A DNA stretch of 64,000 nucleotides, taken from Plecoglossus altivelis. Lineage: Eukaryota; Chordata; Actinopteri; Osmeriformes; Plecoglossidae. Shown one piece after another: positions 1 to 12,821 of the stretch. The notes beneath the pieces are model-generated. The model was not told the origin of the DNA, did no database searches, and worked only from the letters and a program-made list of their open reading frames with translations. Position 1 is the first letter of the stretch, and each line of letters begins with the position of its first letter. The translations under genes were made by a program, and so were the position numbers. The DNA is taken from NCBI GenBank assembly GCA_036571765.1, contig BROE01000011.1:6074716-6138715 (forward strand), in the 5' to 3' direction.

Positions 1-3000
1 CTGGTTAGTTCTGGGCTTGAGCACACTTCCTCAATGCCTACCACTCCTCCCATGTGTGGGCTAAATCAGCTTGTGCCTCAAATCAATGGTCAACAGATGT
101 GTTGGAGTGTTGGGAATGTGCATAGAAAAGAACCTATGGGTTGAGGAGTCAGCTCAAATCCTCTGTTATTGCAAACTTTGGTTACGTAAGCCACGAGAAC
201 TGAGGACTCACTGACAAATGCAGCTTAGTTGACTTGGCTGCGGCTGACCAGAACACTATGAATGGCAGGAATGGCAGAAAGCCAATCAATCAAACACATG
301 TGAAGATAAGACTGCTCATCAATGGGAGGAAGATTTACAGCCGATGTGGCGTGTGATCCAGCTGGCTGGTCTCTTTTTACGATTTCACTTTAGCCATGAG
401 GCTAACTGGGAGCCAGCTTCTGAAGTCAATAGGAGAGATCGGTAAACTAGCCATATGAGTTCTCCTAAGGCAATCCATGTGTCTGCAGGGCTCTCTGGAG
501 GCAGACGTTCCAAAGTTCACCAGGGTGTTCTCCCAGGAGCGTCGTTGGTGCCGGAGCGTCAGACTGTGTTGGGAGCAGATGGAGGCTCTTTTTCTATTAA
601 CAGCGTCCCCCTCACCCTCCACCTCCACCCTCCACCTCCACCCCTCCACCACCCAGCCCCTCACCCTCACCCCCTCCAACCCCTCCAACCCTCCACCCCT
701 CCATCCCCAAACCCGACGCTCACCCCTCCCTTTACCTTCACCCACCCGCCCTTGCTCTGGATTTCTATTAATATTTATGAGGAGAGAGCTCCTCACTGGT
801 GTCCAAGGGTGACAAACAGTGCGACCTTTCAGAAGGCTAATGTTTACTGTGCCTGTCAGGAAGCAAGGCGGATAGAGGAGAGGACCACCCCCCCTCCACC
901 CCCCACCCGCCCCACCCCCTCCCCTTCCCTCCGCCTAATGAAATCCCAAAAAAAACAACCCAGCAAGCGTGTTTGGCCCTAAGCAGATGTTCAGCAATGG
1001 TATTTGGAATAACATTCGCTTTTTGGCCCTTTTGATGATGCGATGACACGGGCAGCAACAGTGGTTAGAGTGTGTGCTCGTGAGTGTAACCTCCACCTCT
1101 CTCGCCCAGGATTCAAAGACAGCTTTGTGCCATTTTGAGACATGACATTTCCATAGATGGGGACTTTTTTTCCAGTTGTCTCTTTTACTTCGCCTCTGTC
1201 TCAAACTTTGTTTATGGACTCCACCCTCTCTCTACTGTCTGGGTGTCTTCCTTATGAGCTTTATTATTTGAAGTCAGGAAATGTCTCAACAGGAGAACCG
1301 TTCCCTCCTATATTTGTCCTGAAAACACAGAATGGTTGTGCTGAGTGTCTGTGGTGTCTTAAGTTGGTTAAACGTGCAAATGTGTCCCTGAAAGAGCTAA
1401 AAATGGTACTGGGAGACTTCTGGTGCCACTTATCTTAGAAATGTCTACACCCAGGAGATATAAGCCTTCTGCTGTTTTCATGGAAAACTGAATAACAGAG
1501 TAATATACTCTACATTCATGTACAACCCCTATCATCACTGGAGGACAACATACAAACAAACAAGAACTACCAAAGAGTTTCAGCCACATTGAATGTCCTT
1601 GTTTCTACAAATAGTCTTTCAGCGAGCTTCTGGAAATTGCTTGCAAACAGCATGATGATGGAGCATTGCCACGTAGGGCAATAAACTGCTTTATGGGAAA
1701 CTTCAAAACCACTTGCTTCATTTCTCGACTGCTAAAACAGAAATAAGGATCAATTCAATTAAATTGCTGTTTAAAAAACAACAACAACTCTTTGTCCATT
1801 TATTTGGTTTGACAGTGTCGATATATATTTTGTCTTCTTCGTTATTAATTCATGCCATTCTAAGCTATTGGATCCAGATTCCTCATCTTCAAAAGCACAG
1901 CATGCCTCTTAACAGCTTGCCTTGATATGAAAGGAGCCTTTTAATGAGCTTGCTTCTCTTCCAGTCTCCTAGTATAGATTATGTCGTCTCCATGTTCTCT
2001 GCCTCCAGGACAGTTGGTTTGCGTCTCGTTTAATCAAGTTCAAATTCTTGAGCGCTCACTTTATGTATCGGAGACGCATTCTGTCAAATATAAACAATGT
2101 AAAAACACATTGACAAGTATACAAACAGACACTCTTCACCAAATTTTCCACCTCTTTTTTTCATCTTTGTGAGAATTCCTCTCCTCATTTGGTATCACAT
2201 TCAGGAATGTGTTGTTTGTTTACATCTATTGTGGTTTCCACAGTGACCGCCAAGGCAGTGACATTGAGCATTGGCAACATGTCCCATTCCCTTTCTACCT
2301 AACCTCTCTCCAACATGCCACAGGTGGGTCTCGTCATGATGGCTCCATACAGCCTCTAAACAGGACATTCCTGAGCGCCAATCAGCCGGCATGTAAGAAG
2401 GATGACCTTGACAAATAGACAGACAGGCAGACTCAAACAGACAGAGAGACACTAGTGTATGGTTGCCATTTGGTGTCAGATGACTCAGAGAGGAAAACAT
2501 TATTTCTGGGTCAAACTAAGCTTTGAAATGTGTGGTCGAAAGCCCTGCGCGTGTTGGGTTTGAGTGCTTCCCACCCAAGAGAAGCAGGGGTGACAGGGAA
2601 GGATGAGCAGGAAGCTCTGTCTCCCCTGGGAGGATGGAGAAGACAGACAGTGAAGCCAGTCTTCTCTCCCATCATGTTCCTCACCCTGACCTCAGGTCCT
2701 ATAGCTGCATATGGATTATGTTCTTCTACTTACAGCACTCATTCAGATGTGTTTACAGGAAATCTTCTATCATATTTAAATGACTTTAATAGCTAATTTC
2801 TCACATTACGGATTGCTCTTGACATGCAGTTTTTTTTTGTACAGAAGTAACAAATGACTGTGAACTATATTTGCGTTGGCCTATCGGGATTTGAAAATGA
2901 GTAACATGGGAACAGTGTTTGCCAGGCTTTGCCATTTAGCACTAATTGCTATTCCACGTTTCCCCATGCCATTTAACCCAACTCTGGGGATGAGTCATGT

Positions 3001-4222
3001 GGTCTGGCTATCACCCAGAAATCAGCCATTCGTAGAGGCAGAGAAACAAGCGCTGCCTCAATGGTGAACTTTGTGTGTTTATATCAGTGGAAAACTCCAA
3101 GGGTGTTCCTTTTTTCGGGTGCTTTTCTCCAACAATTTGGGATTAACGTCTGACAGCTTGTCCCCAAGAGAGAGATTTCATTTGTCATACGTTTATCTCA
3201 CCTCTTTAATATGTTTTAACAGACTACATCATTAGAAGAAAAACTTGCGTGAAGAAATATGTGGCAACAAGGCATGAAACAGGAGTTTTTTAAGTGTTTG
3301 CTTTTTAACTGTACTTGGGAATGAAGTGTAGGGTAAATATTCCACATATTAAATCAATACATGTTTACTAGTATAATATTCAAGTTAGTCTGCCATCTCA
3401 CACCCAATCCTGCGAATGACCAGAGTGGATTCAAAAGGGGACACAATAGGTGCAAAAGTTACAGGGTAGAAGATCACAGACTGTGTGGGAGAACTTGTTT
3501 GGGTAAGGGCTGAATACCATGCAGGATACTCCAGCCTGAAAGGCTCTCTACTGATGGAATGTAAAATGAGTTATGCCGAACCTCCCCCATCTCCACTTTA
3601 CCACCTGGTCCCCAGCAGTCTCCTCAGCCAAAACACACAGAGAACGTCTCATCCCAGACAGGCAGCAGAAATCTGCCCTTTCCTCTGAGGCGGGGGAGTA
3701 AGGAAACCCCTCATTGGACACATATGAACCCAGAACCAAAGAGCTAATGTATAGGCTAGAGCCAAGGGGATTCCGTTTCCCATGGAAACGCACCGAGTCC
3801 GAAACAAGCAAGTGTTTGTGTGCAGAGGCCTTAGTGTCTGGAGAGTAGAACCACTGTCGTGCATAAGGAGAGAGGGGGAAAGAAAGAGAGGGAGAGAAAG
3901 AGCAAGGGAGAGGGGGAGAGGGACAGGTAGGGAGAGGGAGAGAGATGGATAAGGAGAGGGAGAGAGAGGGAGAGAAGGGAGAGAGAGAAATGAAAGAAAA
4001 GAAAAAAAGAGTCAGATATGGGTGGTAAAGAGGAAGCATTTAAGAGTCACATCTCAAGTCTTTGACAGATTTAGGGATTTACTCATGTATCTGTGTGTTC
4101 TGTCCCATACAGTGAGACATGGTCATGCAGCTCCTGTCCAAGTCCATTTTGCACTTGCACACATCGTATTTCTGCATATAATATTTGAAAACTATAGAAT
4201 TGAAGAAGAATGAATACCATTT
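1..4222. other. Intergenic DNA downstream of tent5b
   Basis: No supportable gene. The stretch contains a C-rich low-complexity tract (about 605-760, CCCTCCACC-like), a second C-rich tract (about 884-930) and a GA-rich purine tract (about 3864-4010). Short open frames here are chance frames in low-complexity or AT-rich DNA. Confidence 0.6.
3864..4010. repeat. GA-rich simple sequence tract
   Basis: About 150 nt consisting almost entirely of purines on the plus strand, with irregular GGGAGAGAG-type units and no fixed period. Confidence 0.8.
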
Positions 4223-4910
4223 TTTATTTTTCTCTGTTTTTTAATGATTTGAAAAGGAAATACCCTGACCCTGAATACAGAAACATACAGTTACCTGGGT
4301 GGAAAAGTTTTCAAAAACAGTTCTTACATATATCGATATACCATATCTTGGTTTCAGGCACTTGGAATCACAACATTCTTTTCACATGCTACACAAGGAA
4401 TAAATTCTTTGGTCCTTTCGTCTATAAACAAGAGGTTTGATTGAAACCACAGACAGAACAGAACACAGCTTTCTGGTTTCTTCTCAGTTATTTACATCAG
4501 CCTATGCATCCTACAACTAACCCTTACCCTAGATTGGGGGACAAAAAAGTAGTACCCCAACAATTTAAACTTCTGTTTACATTACTGGACGTCCAATTTT
4601 GACGATACAGTATATACAATGATGCTGGTTTTGAAACAACAAGAAATATTACAATATTACAACGGCTCAAATTAGATTTACAGCAGTTTTCATTGATATA
4701 ACTTAGTGGAATGGGTTGCAATTGAAGATTTGGCAAAAAAAAGATACATAATACATAATTTTCCATTTTTTTGTGCTCAGTGGGCCTCCCATAAACAGCC
4801 ACGGTGCTACAGATGCACTGAGCTCCCTACAAAACTGCTTGACTCACATTGACAGAAGACCAAAACTAAAAGCTTTTAAAGGTTTCCCAGTCCTCCCCCC
4901 TCCCCCCTGC
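4223..4910 (-). other. Probable tent5b 3' UTR ending near an AATAAA signal
   Basis: Downstream of the TGA stop the first canonical polyadenylation hexamer on the minus strand (TTTATT on the plus strand) is at 4223-4228, about 690 nt after the stop. The interval is AT-rich with no coding potential. The end point is inferred from the hexamer alone. Confidence 0.4.
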
Positions 4911-7900
4911 TCAGCTGCAGGGCAGCCATGTCTGATAAGAGTTACTGCAGTGGGCTATTGGCGACTGAACACGGGCCACATAGTAGTTGCTGAAGTTGAC
5001 GTCTCGGACGTAGGGCGCTGGCTGGTAATAGCAGGTGATGTTGGAGAGCGCAGGGATGGCGTTTTGCTCGGCCATAACCCTCAGCGCCAACGCCGAGATC
5101 AGTGCCAGCGTCTGTCGACGCTCGTGGCCCATCAGGCACACGGTGCTCTCGTCCACCACGCCCCTCAGGGTCACCAGGCACTCGTAGCGCTTGTGCTCCA
5201 TGCCCGCAAAGTGGTTCTGCAGGTAGGCCTCCAGCTTCCTCTGCTGCTCGCCAATGTCAGGGAAGTCGATGAAGAAGCGCGAGCACATGTAGCGCTGCAG
5301 CTGCTTCATCTGGGTCTCGGAAGCCGGGCGGAACCCCCGCACCAGCAGGTGGCAGTACTTCAGCAGCCCGCCTCCGCGGATCTCCTCCGGGCTGCGCGTG
5401 GCAATAGTTTTGGTGTGGAGGTGGCTGAGGGCTTCCTCAAAGTCCCCAAACATGCTCTCCCCTAGAACAGTGGGGTGGAAGCTCTCAGACATGGGCGTCT
5501 CTGAGCAACGATCAAACAGCAACAGAGAGTCCAGAGTGATCTGGAAGGAGTCCACGCTGAACTCAAACTGGCGACGTAGGGAGTCTACGAACTTGAGCTC
5601 CACATTCTTGCCTGTGTTGTTGGAGAGCGAAATTAGGCTCCAGCGGTCTGTGTCGTTGCATACCTTCACCAGCTTCTGAACATATGCTTCCTTCAGCGTC
5701 AGAGCAGAGATGCGCTCCCTGCTAACCCCTTCCGGAAGGAACTCTACCAGGCTGTCCAGAACGACATCTTTAACCAGGCGGAAGGTCTTGTCATCAGTCA
5801 GGTTCAGGCCAAAGATCAGGTCCAGGTCCTTGTAGCCCAAGCCTGTATCCTGATGGAGAACATAGCTGGCCGCCGAGCCGTTGAGCTTCACATCCCGCAC
5901 CACCACTCCACACTCCTCCAGGCGAGCCCTGACCACCTGGAGCACAGACAGACAGAGAGAGAAAGAGGAGAAAGGGCGAAGAGAGAGACACAGGCACAAT
6001 GATTCCCCTGCAGGTCCAAGCAAGTAAACACAGAAGACGATTCTGATATTCTAACATTTCATTTCCAAGTCCACTGACATTTTAAGCAGGCAATCCATTC
6101 ATCTACAACAAAAGGAAAATAAGAATTGATGCTTGAACTAAAGGACAGCTTTGGTGTATATCTTTGTTGCTACGTATTGTGTTTTGGCAAATCAAAAATA
6201 TAGTTTGTCAAATGTAAAACACCAGATGACATTTATTAACTTCTGAAAATTTTTCAAAACACTTTTGAAAACTATCCAGTCAGTTCTACATTCAGCATCC
6301 AAGTATAGTTTCTCTTGAGACAGACACAGCTGTTTGGTAAGAGGAGGGGTCCATTACTGGTAATACATGAAGATGACCTCTGCAAAGAGGCCAGTGTGTG
6401 TCTATTTTAATAGGCTCGTCTTAATTTTTACTTTTAACTTCAGCTGACCTCATGGTTATCTATAAGAATGTGTACGACACTTGGAGAAAAAGAAATAACT
6501 TTCTAACCCAAACTATTACCATTATCAGGTCACAGCAAACAACAAATGAGCTGAGATGATTTTGAAAGGCTTCCTGTTTATCGCCTCACTCAAACTGCAA
6601 CATCATCCCCAGGTGGAGACAAGCCAAGGGCCTCAACAATATGCTTTAATAAGCATCTCACAAAATGGATTTCCATTTGTCTACTTAACCACCATATTCT
6701 CAGGCCCATAGTCACATGCCAACTCTTTTTGATTCCCAGGGCAGAATCCACCTCGTAAGTCTGATACCGATATAAAGATAAGCTTGATCCCTCCCTCACA
6801 AAAATACCATTTTCAAGTTGTTATTTATCTTTCTCAAGAGATATAGCCTGGGTCACTTTGGCTTGGTGAAATATTATTGAAGTGTTACGTGTTTCTTGTA
6901 AACACAAGTGTGATTTTTTTCAGCTGAGTTAGTCCATTTAGTTTGCTAGGCAAACAATAAAATATCCATTACTCAGTACATTAAGTGGTCTTGGCTTCAC
7001 TACTTTGGCCAATAATGGTCCCTTAAAAGGAATAGGTCCCATTCAAGAATTGTACATAAATTGCTTCATCCTCTCCCCCTCCTCCCCCCTCAACACACAC
7101 AGAAAGCCAAATGTGTGCTTTTACACTGTTACGCAATGATGGACTTTACCAGCTACCCTCTTACCTGACTCAAAACACACTGCATGACACCTGGGTGACT
7201 GAATTGCCCTTGGCTACTGTGGAAGACTCTATGACAATGTAATATACAGAACCATTAAACTAGAACAGCATAAACGGTTCAAATGTTAAACTAAAGGTCA
7301 TGGCATAATAGTATTGTTTTTTCAAAGGGACCATTTATGGGTATGGCATGACGGGGTATTGATTTTCCAACAAAAGCAGTTTATGGATGGCCATTCATCT
7401 GTATTTTTTTCCAGTGAGGAAAGCAATGTGTTTATATTGGTAACCCAATCTCTTGAAACAGATGGTCAGTCGGTGAAAAAACCCCACAGAGAATATTAAA
7501 AAGACTGGTTCTCATTTCAGCGGAACAAACGCAAGAAACGTTAACTATTTATTGGGGTTCCAATGTGAATCACTTTTTTCCAGACAGTGCGGTCTTTCCT
7601 AAATTTTTCTAAATCAAACTAGTTAACAAACCATGTCAGAGCCTATCAAACTCAATTAAACCACGTGAAGGCTCCTCGCCTAACGCAGCCTTTTTGGTTG
7701 ATTTGTGTTGTCAATCAGTATGATATCCAACAATATGTGTTGTGTTGTGGTCATGCGTGTTGGTGTGGAATCTCTGCTCCATAGCAGAGCCCCCCTTCGA
7801 CTTCTTCTGCCTTTCCATCTTCGACAGCCACAAAGCAGACCAGGACATTCCCACATTTCACAGAAGCACCTGGTGAGCTGAGTTAAGGGGGACACATCCG

Positions 7901-10539
7901 CCCGACTTCGAACTAGAGACTTGTAAAAGAACCACAAACAGACCAGACTGTCTAGTGTTGACAACGCCTTGGCGTCTCTCTCTCTTTCTCGTTCTTTCGC
8001 TTTTTCTCTGCTTTCCCACTCCAGTCTGAGTAGTTTCCTTTTTTGCGTTTAATTTTGCTATGGCTTGAATGCATTTTATTATCTTGGTTTGAAACATGGC
8101 AGGAATTTGCCAAGCCATAGTGCCCAGGACACCCATAACAACACTGCAGAAAGGCAGGCCCAGGCAAAGAAGTATTACAGTGAAGGTGATGTTTACAGGC
8201 TCTTCCATTCATTCCAGGCTCTCCTAGGCACTGGCTGACACTAGTTAGGTAAGATGGAACAGATGATGGGTTTGTCATGGATATGAATTACTTTCCTTGA
8301 CTCCTCTTGACATAGGTGGTAGGGTAACCTGTGTGTGCAGGTCTGAATGAGGCTCATACAGTAAACTAGCCATGTAATTACAGCCACAAAGATACTCAGA
8401 GGTGGGGTCCGGACCATTTATTTACTAAGAGATTAACTTCTGCAACACAACATGAAAAACGATTGAGTCCAAATTTATTTTTTTGGTGGTAGATAGTTGT
8501 CTAGAGACACCCTAGAGAATCCTGAATGAATCAAAAGCCAAATGATGTCCTGCATGTGGCTGACTGGATCCACAACTAACTCAAGCCACTTTCCTGCTAC
8601 AGGTACTTGGTGAGTGAGGTGGGTGGTATCCCTTGTTCCACAATAGACCGCCTGAGGAGTTGGGTTACTGTCTGGCAGGAACAGCTATGGAATCAGGCCA
8701 CTGGTCTACACTTACCACACAGATACCTTGTCAGCCCTGACCCACAATTCCACTGTTACTGCGGTGACTAATCCAGTTTTCCCATTCTGCTCCAACAAAC
8801 AGGGCCACAATCGCCATGCAGGGAAGTGGAGAACACTTCCAGTAATCGGACAATGGTGAAGCCAGAGATTTGAGGAAAACCAACACCTCTCTGCCATGTA
8901 GATACAAACAGCCTTGAAAAGTCTGGGCAGTTCTGGAGTTTTTCTAAGTCTGATTTTGCATTTAGCAAAGCTAGAGAAGAGCGGAAAAAAGAGCAATTTG
9001 CATTTCAGGCCAACCAAAACAGGTCCGCCACCATACCTCCACCCTCACAATCTCACCCTGTAAATTGTGTAACTCATGACAAACGTTCCACAATATGGTT
9101 AAATAATCATGACGGAGGCGGGCGCTACTAGTGACAATATGGAGAAGTTCCTTCATATCTGTCAATGAAAAGGCTTCTTTCTCCAATAAGCTGTGTTTTT
9201 GACATGTGGCCCCTGAGGCCCTCCGACTGGATGGAAACGTTTGAATGTTGCTAGCGATGGAAAGGTCCTCATGTCAAAGCAGAGTAGTTGGCAACAATGA
9301 GAGTTCTCATTTACAACTCCTGTTGCTCGCAGAGGATTAGGACCTACCACAAACAGATGTTATCTAGATGAGTTGAGTTTCAATGAACACTCAATTGAAA
9401 GGGCTGCTAAAGCCTTCGAAGAATACACGAGAAGGAAACTATTTGCAGGTCTGTCTTAAGAGATGGTAGGAAAAGAGAAAGAAGAGAGGAGGTTTGGAGA
9501 TATGCTCTAGAGTCTAATGCAAAGTGCAGATGGTGGAAGCCTTGGGGTTGCGCAACTCCGAAGGTGTTTAAGAAAAATAATACCTAACGATACACCTAAC
9601 AAACTGAACAGGCAGATTTTTGATGCATTATTCACGTCCACTGAATGGAAAGTTGACAAAAGGAAAAAAGGAATATAGTAATAGTATAGTATAGTATAGT
9701 GCATGTATTTTTTAGAAAAGGTTTCAGAATGTTTTTCATTTTCATCTGTGGTTTACTCGCTGGATAATGGTGTCATTTAAATGTGACGACTGGGTGGTAA
9801 AAGTACATCTTAAGTCTATATTTTGAGGATCAGGTACTTTTTTATGGATAATTACTGTCTCATTCACCCTACAGTATATGTTACAAGAAGCCAGAAAACT
9901 TTGAAATTTTCATCTTCTTGAGGTTGGAATGTTGACCTTACTTTTTCTTTTCATCCCACATAAATTAACTTCCCTCTTCGTATCTGTCTCTGTGTCTCTC
10001 CCTCTTTCGCTCTTTCTCTCTCTTTCTCTCTCTGTCTTTGTCTGTCACATATATCTGTGTGAGAAAGACAGAAAGATAGCGATAACTTATTGGATTTAAC
10101 GGGTATCATAGTTGTTTGTTGCTCTATTGAGTATGCAGTGTACTTTAATGAAACAAATAATTATGGACACTCAAACCATCGATTACATTTTGTGTATTTG
10201 TTTCCTTGCAAGTCGGCATTATATTTGTATTTCTATAATATTTAAGAATCTCACCACCCGCTCGAACAAGCTATCTGTTTGTATGGGAAAAAAAGAGTAA
10301 CATTTATATGCGCTATAAAATCAGTTGTTGCACAATGCGATTGACAGCAGTTGCTTAAAGCGAATCCAGATGCTTTAACCTACCTGGACTATTTGCCGGG
10401 GTTGGACAGACAGCGTGGGGAAGTTTCCACGTCCGTGAATAGGGACGCTTTCCCCGAGGATGGAGTCCAGACGCTGCACCTGATCCCAAGACAACACACA
10501 GAACCGCCGATTCTGCTCCGACGCATCACCGGAGGACAT
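4911..10539 (-). CDS. tent5b: Tent5b (Fam46b), non-canonical poly(A) polymerase, 393 aa, 2 coding exons
   Basis: Terminal nucleotidyltransferase of the TENT5/FAM46 family, which adds adenosines to mRNA 3' ends in the cytoplasm. Coding exons are 10384-10539 and 4911-5936; the junction is phase 0 with donor CAG|GTAGGT and acceptor CCAG|GTG. The predicted protein has 393 residues, close to family size (about 390-440). Exon 1 encodes the conserved block RRFCVLSWDQVQRLDSIL followed by PIHGRGNFPTL. The nucleotidyltransferase signature spans the start of exon 2: Gly72-Ser73, then Asp89-x-Asp91 in KDLDLIFG, the metal-binding pair. The protein ends in the family-typical YQTWLPCS. I chose the Met at 10539 because an upstream in-frame Met at 10698 would add 53 residues that do not resemble the family. 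The paralogue assignment to tent5b rather than a/c/d rests on neighbouring zdhhc18 and arid1a, as in mammals. Family identity is near certain; the paralogue is likely. Confidence 0.93.
5937..10383 (-). other. tent5b intron, 4.4 kb
   Basis: A single intron separates the two coding exons, starting GTAGGT and ending in a CT-rich tract plus CCAG. Open frames inside it (for example around 7680-8280 and 8712-9350) are short, low in conservation signals and overlap on several frames, so I see no nested gene. A CT-rich simple tract lies at about 9985-10038. Confidence 0.75.
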
Positions 10540-11000
10540 GACGATGTGACTCGAAGGGATGTCCAAATCTGCTGGTGTTTTGTAGATTTGATGTGGACAG
10601 TAGCAGAGCAATTTTCCCAAATCTAAATCACTCGTCAAATGAGATAAAATCTTAAAATATATAAAGGGATCTCCTCTGTAACGCTTCCCAGAATTCACTT
10701 TAAACTGAAGTTTACAAAACGAGCAAAATTAAAGTAAAATCGAATTATGAAGACAAGTAAATGATAGGCTGTCAATGCACATTTCCGAAGTTTCCTCTTA
10801 CAGTTAAACACTAAAGTCTGTATGTAATCTAGTTTGAGGCGTACAGAAGGGTTTTACGAAAATGGGATTAAGACAAGCGTTCCCATTGGCTGGTCAGTAA
10901 AGTTTATGAATACTTGAGCACACACGGAGCTACGCAACCAGCTTTAAGCACACCCACTTTCCCTGCGTCAGAGTCAAGGGCGCTGTCATTGGACACTCGA
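10540..11000 (-). promoter_or_regulatory. Candidate tent5b promoter / 5' UTR
   Basis: On the minus strand a TATA-like TTTATATATT element lies at about 10654-10665, some 115-125 nt before the chosen ATG. Two CCAAT pentamers (ATTGG on the plus strand) lie at 10885-10889 and about 10987-10991. These motifs are short and the transcription start is unknown, so this is positional inference only. Confidence 0.3.
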
Positions 11001-12761
11001 GAGATCCAGTATACATTACTGGAAATATATATGATGTATAGTATATTGATAAGAAATTAGTCTTAATCTTGTTTCCGATTGAATAATTAGATTGAACAAT
11101 TTAGATTACTAAATGGTTTTCGTATGGTCTGAAATAAAAGATAGTAGAATGATCTATGTCTCTTTTGTTTCCAATCAGAACTGTCAGGTTGTCAGTTAAA
11201 CTGTTGTGAAAAATCATTTACCCCAACATGTGTTCAATTTGATCTCCGAAAGCCCTTCAAAATATGAACAGGACAATAATGCATGTGCTGGGATGTGTTT
11301 TATGCATGAGAACAACAGGTGAGTCACTGTTCCTGCAAAAGGCCGGACAATCCAAACCCCATGAATATGAAAATTGGTCAGCTAAGAGGCCATATGAATT
11401 GGGCATCCTTCCCAAGCCACGTTGACATCTTATAACCCTCACAGGTTCCCCTGGAAACTGCATCAGCTGGTGACTGGCCAGTGGACTAGCACCTGCGTCA
11501 CAGTGCTGAGGATAAGTCAGAGCCCGATTCAAGACCAGTATTATTTATTGTCTCTCTCCCACTCTCCTCCTGGCGTGTAAAGACCCATGATGAACCTGCT
11601 GAGTGTCTGTCAGAGACGACAGCAAGCAGTTATTTAACTCCACAACAACAGATTTATAGACTGTTTTGAGAGTGACTTTACTTTGTAACACCTCACTTAT
11701 CACACAAAGATTTGTGGGAGTTAAACACATCCTTTGTGGCCCAACATCTAAATGAATTCATTTATCAATAATTCTTGAGTTGCCATAGTATGTTGCACAC
11801 CAGCTGCCGTAGGAAAGAATGTGCAGACTAGAATGCTTATACTCATTAGCACAGTGGATTCAACATCCATGTCAACATCGAGATGGATAAACCGGGAATT
11901 TGACGTTGCTCCATGCAGACATTAGAGTAATTGTTTCCAGGGGCGGTGGAAATGTATTGCAGGCACTAGTTATGAGCAGAAAGCCCTGTTATATGTGGGC
12001 ATAAGGATAAAGTAACGGTGAAGTTGTCCAATACTAGGTAGCAGATAGTAAAAATGTGTTCAATTCAACAATTCCACATGAGGGATGCCAGATTTTTGTT
12101 TCTCTTTGGTGCATCAAGGGAAATCCATTAACAGAGGTGAGCGATGCATTAAGGCGAGATCAAGAGCGTGCTGATAAATTAGAGTCACAGGATTCTCAGA
12201 ATTCTGTCAACAGGGGCCTCAAAACTGTGGGTGAAAACTGTTCAGTGCCTGCATCAGTGACCAGCTGCCTCGGTCTGCACAGTCCTGCTATTCTCGTTCA
12301 TCTCCCTCTAAAGTTAGGACTTAGCGCCAGCACTTCACGTAGATACAGCCCATCTCCTTTCATCGCTGTCTACAGTATGTCAAGGTGGCAATAAAATCCA
12401 ACCATCTTGAATGTCTTACAGGTACAGGACAGTCATGGCATCAGACACCACTGGATGTAACGTAGTCTGGCCAAAGTGACTTCCTCACGGCAAGGAAATG
12501 GACACGCCACTGTCTCATTGACGCACAGGTCTGTAAGCAGAGGCTGGCCATTGTTTAAAGTGATTGACTTGAGTCTTTAAGGGGGGCTTTTGCCCACTGG
12601 TTTGTCACTACCATTCAGTTTTGTTTGTCTTTATCTTCTTTTTATGAACTTGTAAATGTTACGCTGTTTGAATATTTACAAAACAGTGCTACAACCAAAT
12701 GCTTTAGTTGCCAGTTTTTCCATTTGTTGAGCACTTTGCAGAGCTCAGAGGATTTGGCCTA

Positions 12762-12821
12762 ACCTTGCGAGACAGCTGGATTTGCACGATCAAGACCGTG
12801 CAAGAATCCATCTTGCCAAGC
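12762..12821. repeat. Imperfect inverted repeat, possible transposon-derived hairpin
   Basis: Two arms of about 25 nt surround an 8-nt centre: CTTGCGAGACAGCTGGATTT.. on the left and ..GAATCCATCTTGCCAAG on the right. The core pairs TGGATT(T)GCACG with CGTGCAAGAATCCA. Palindromic ends of this kind are common in non-autonomous DNA transposons of fish, but I could not define target-site duplications or a second end. Confidence 0.35.

Noticed and set aside
455..982. Pro-rich 175-codon frame
   Set aside because: Arises from a C-rich low-complexity tract; three overlapping frames are open at once and there are no partners.
4773..5465. 230-codon plus-strand frame
   Set aside because: Antisense shadow of tent5b exon 2.
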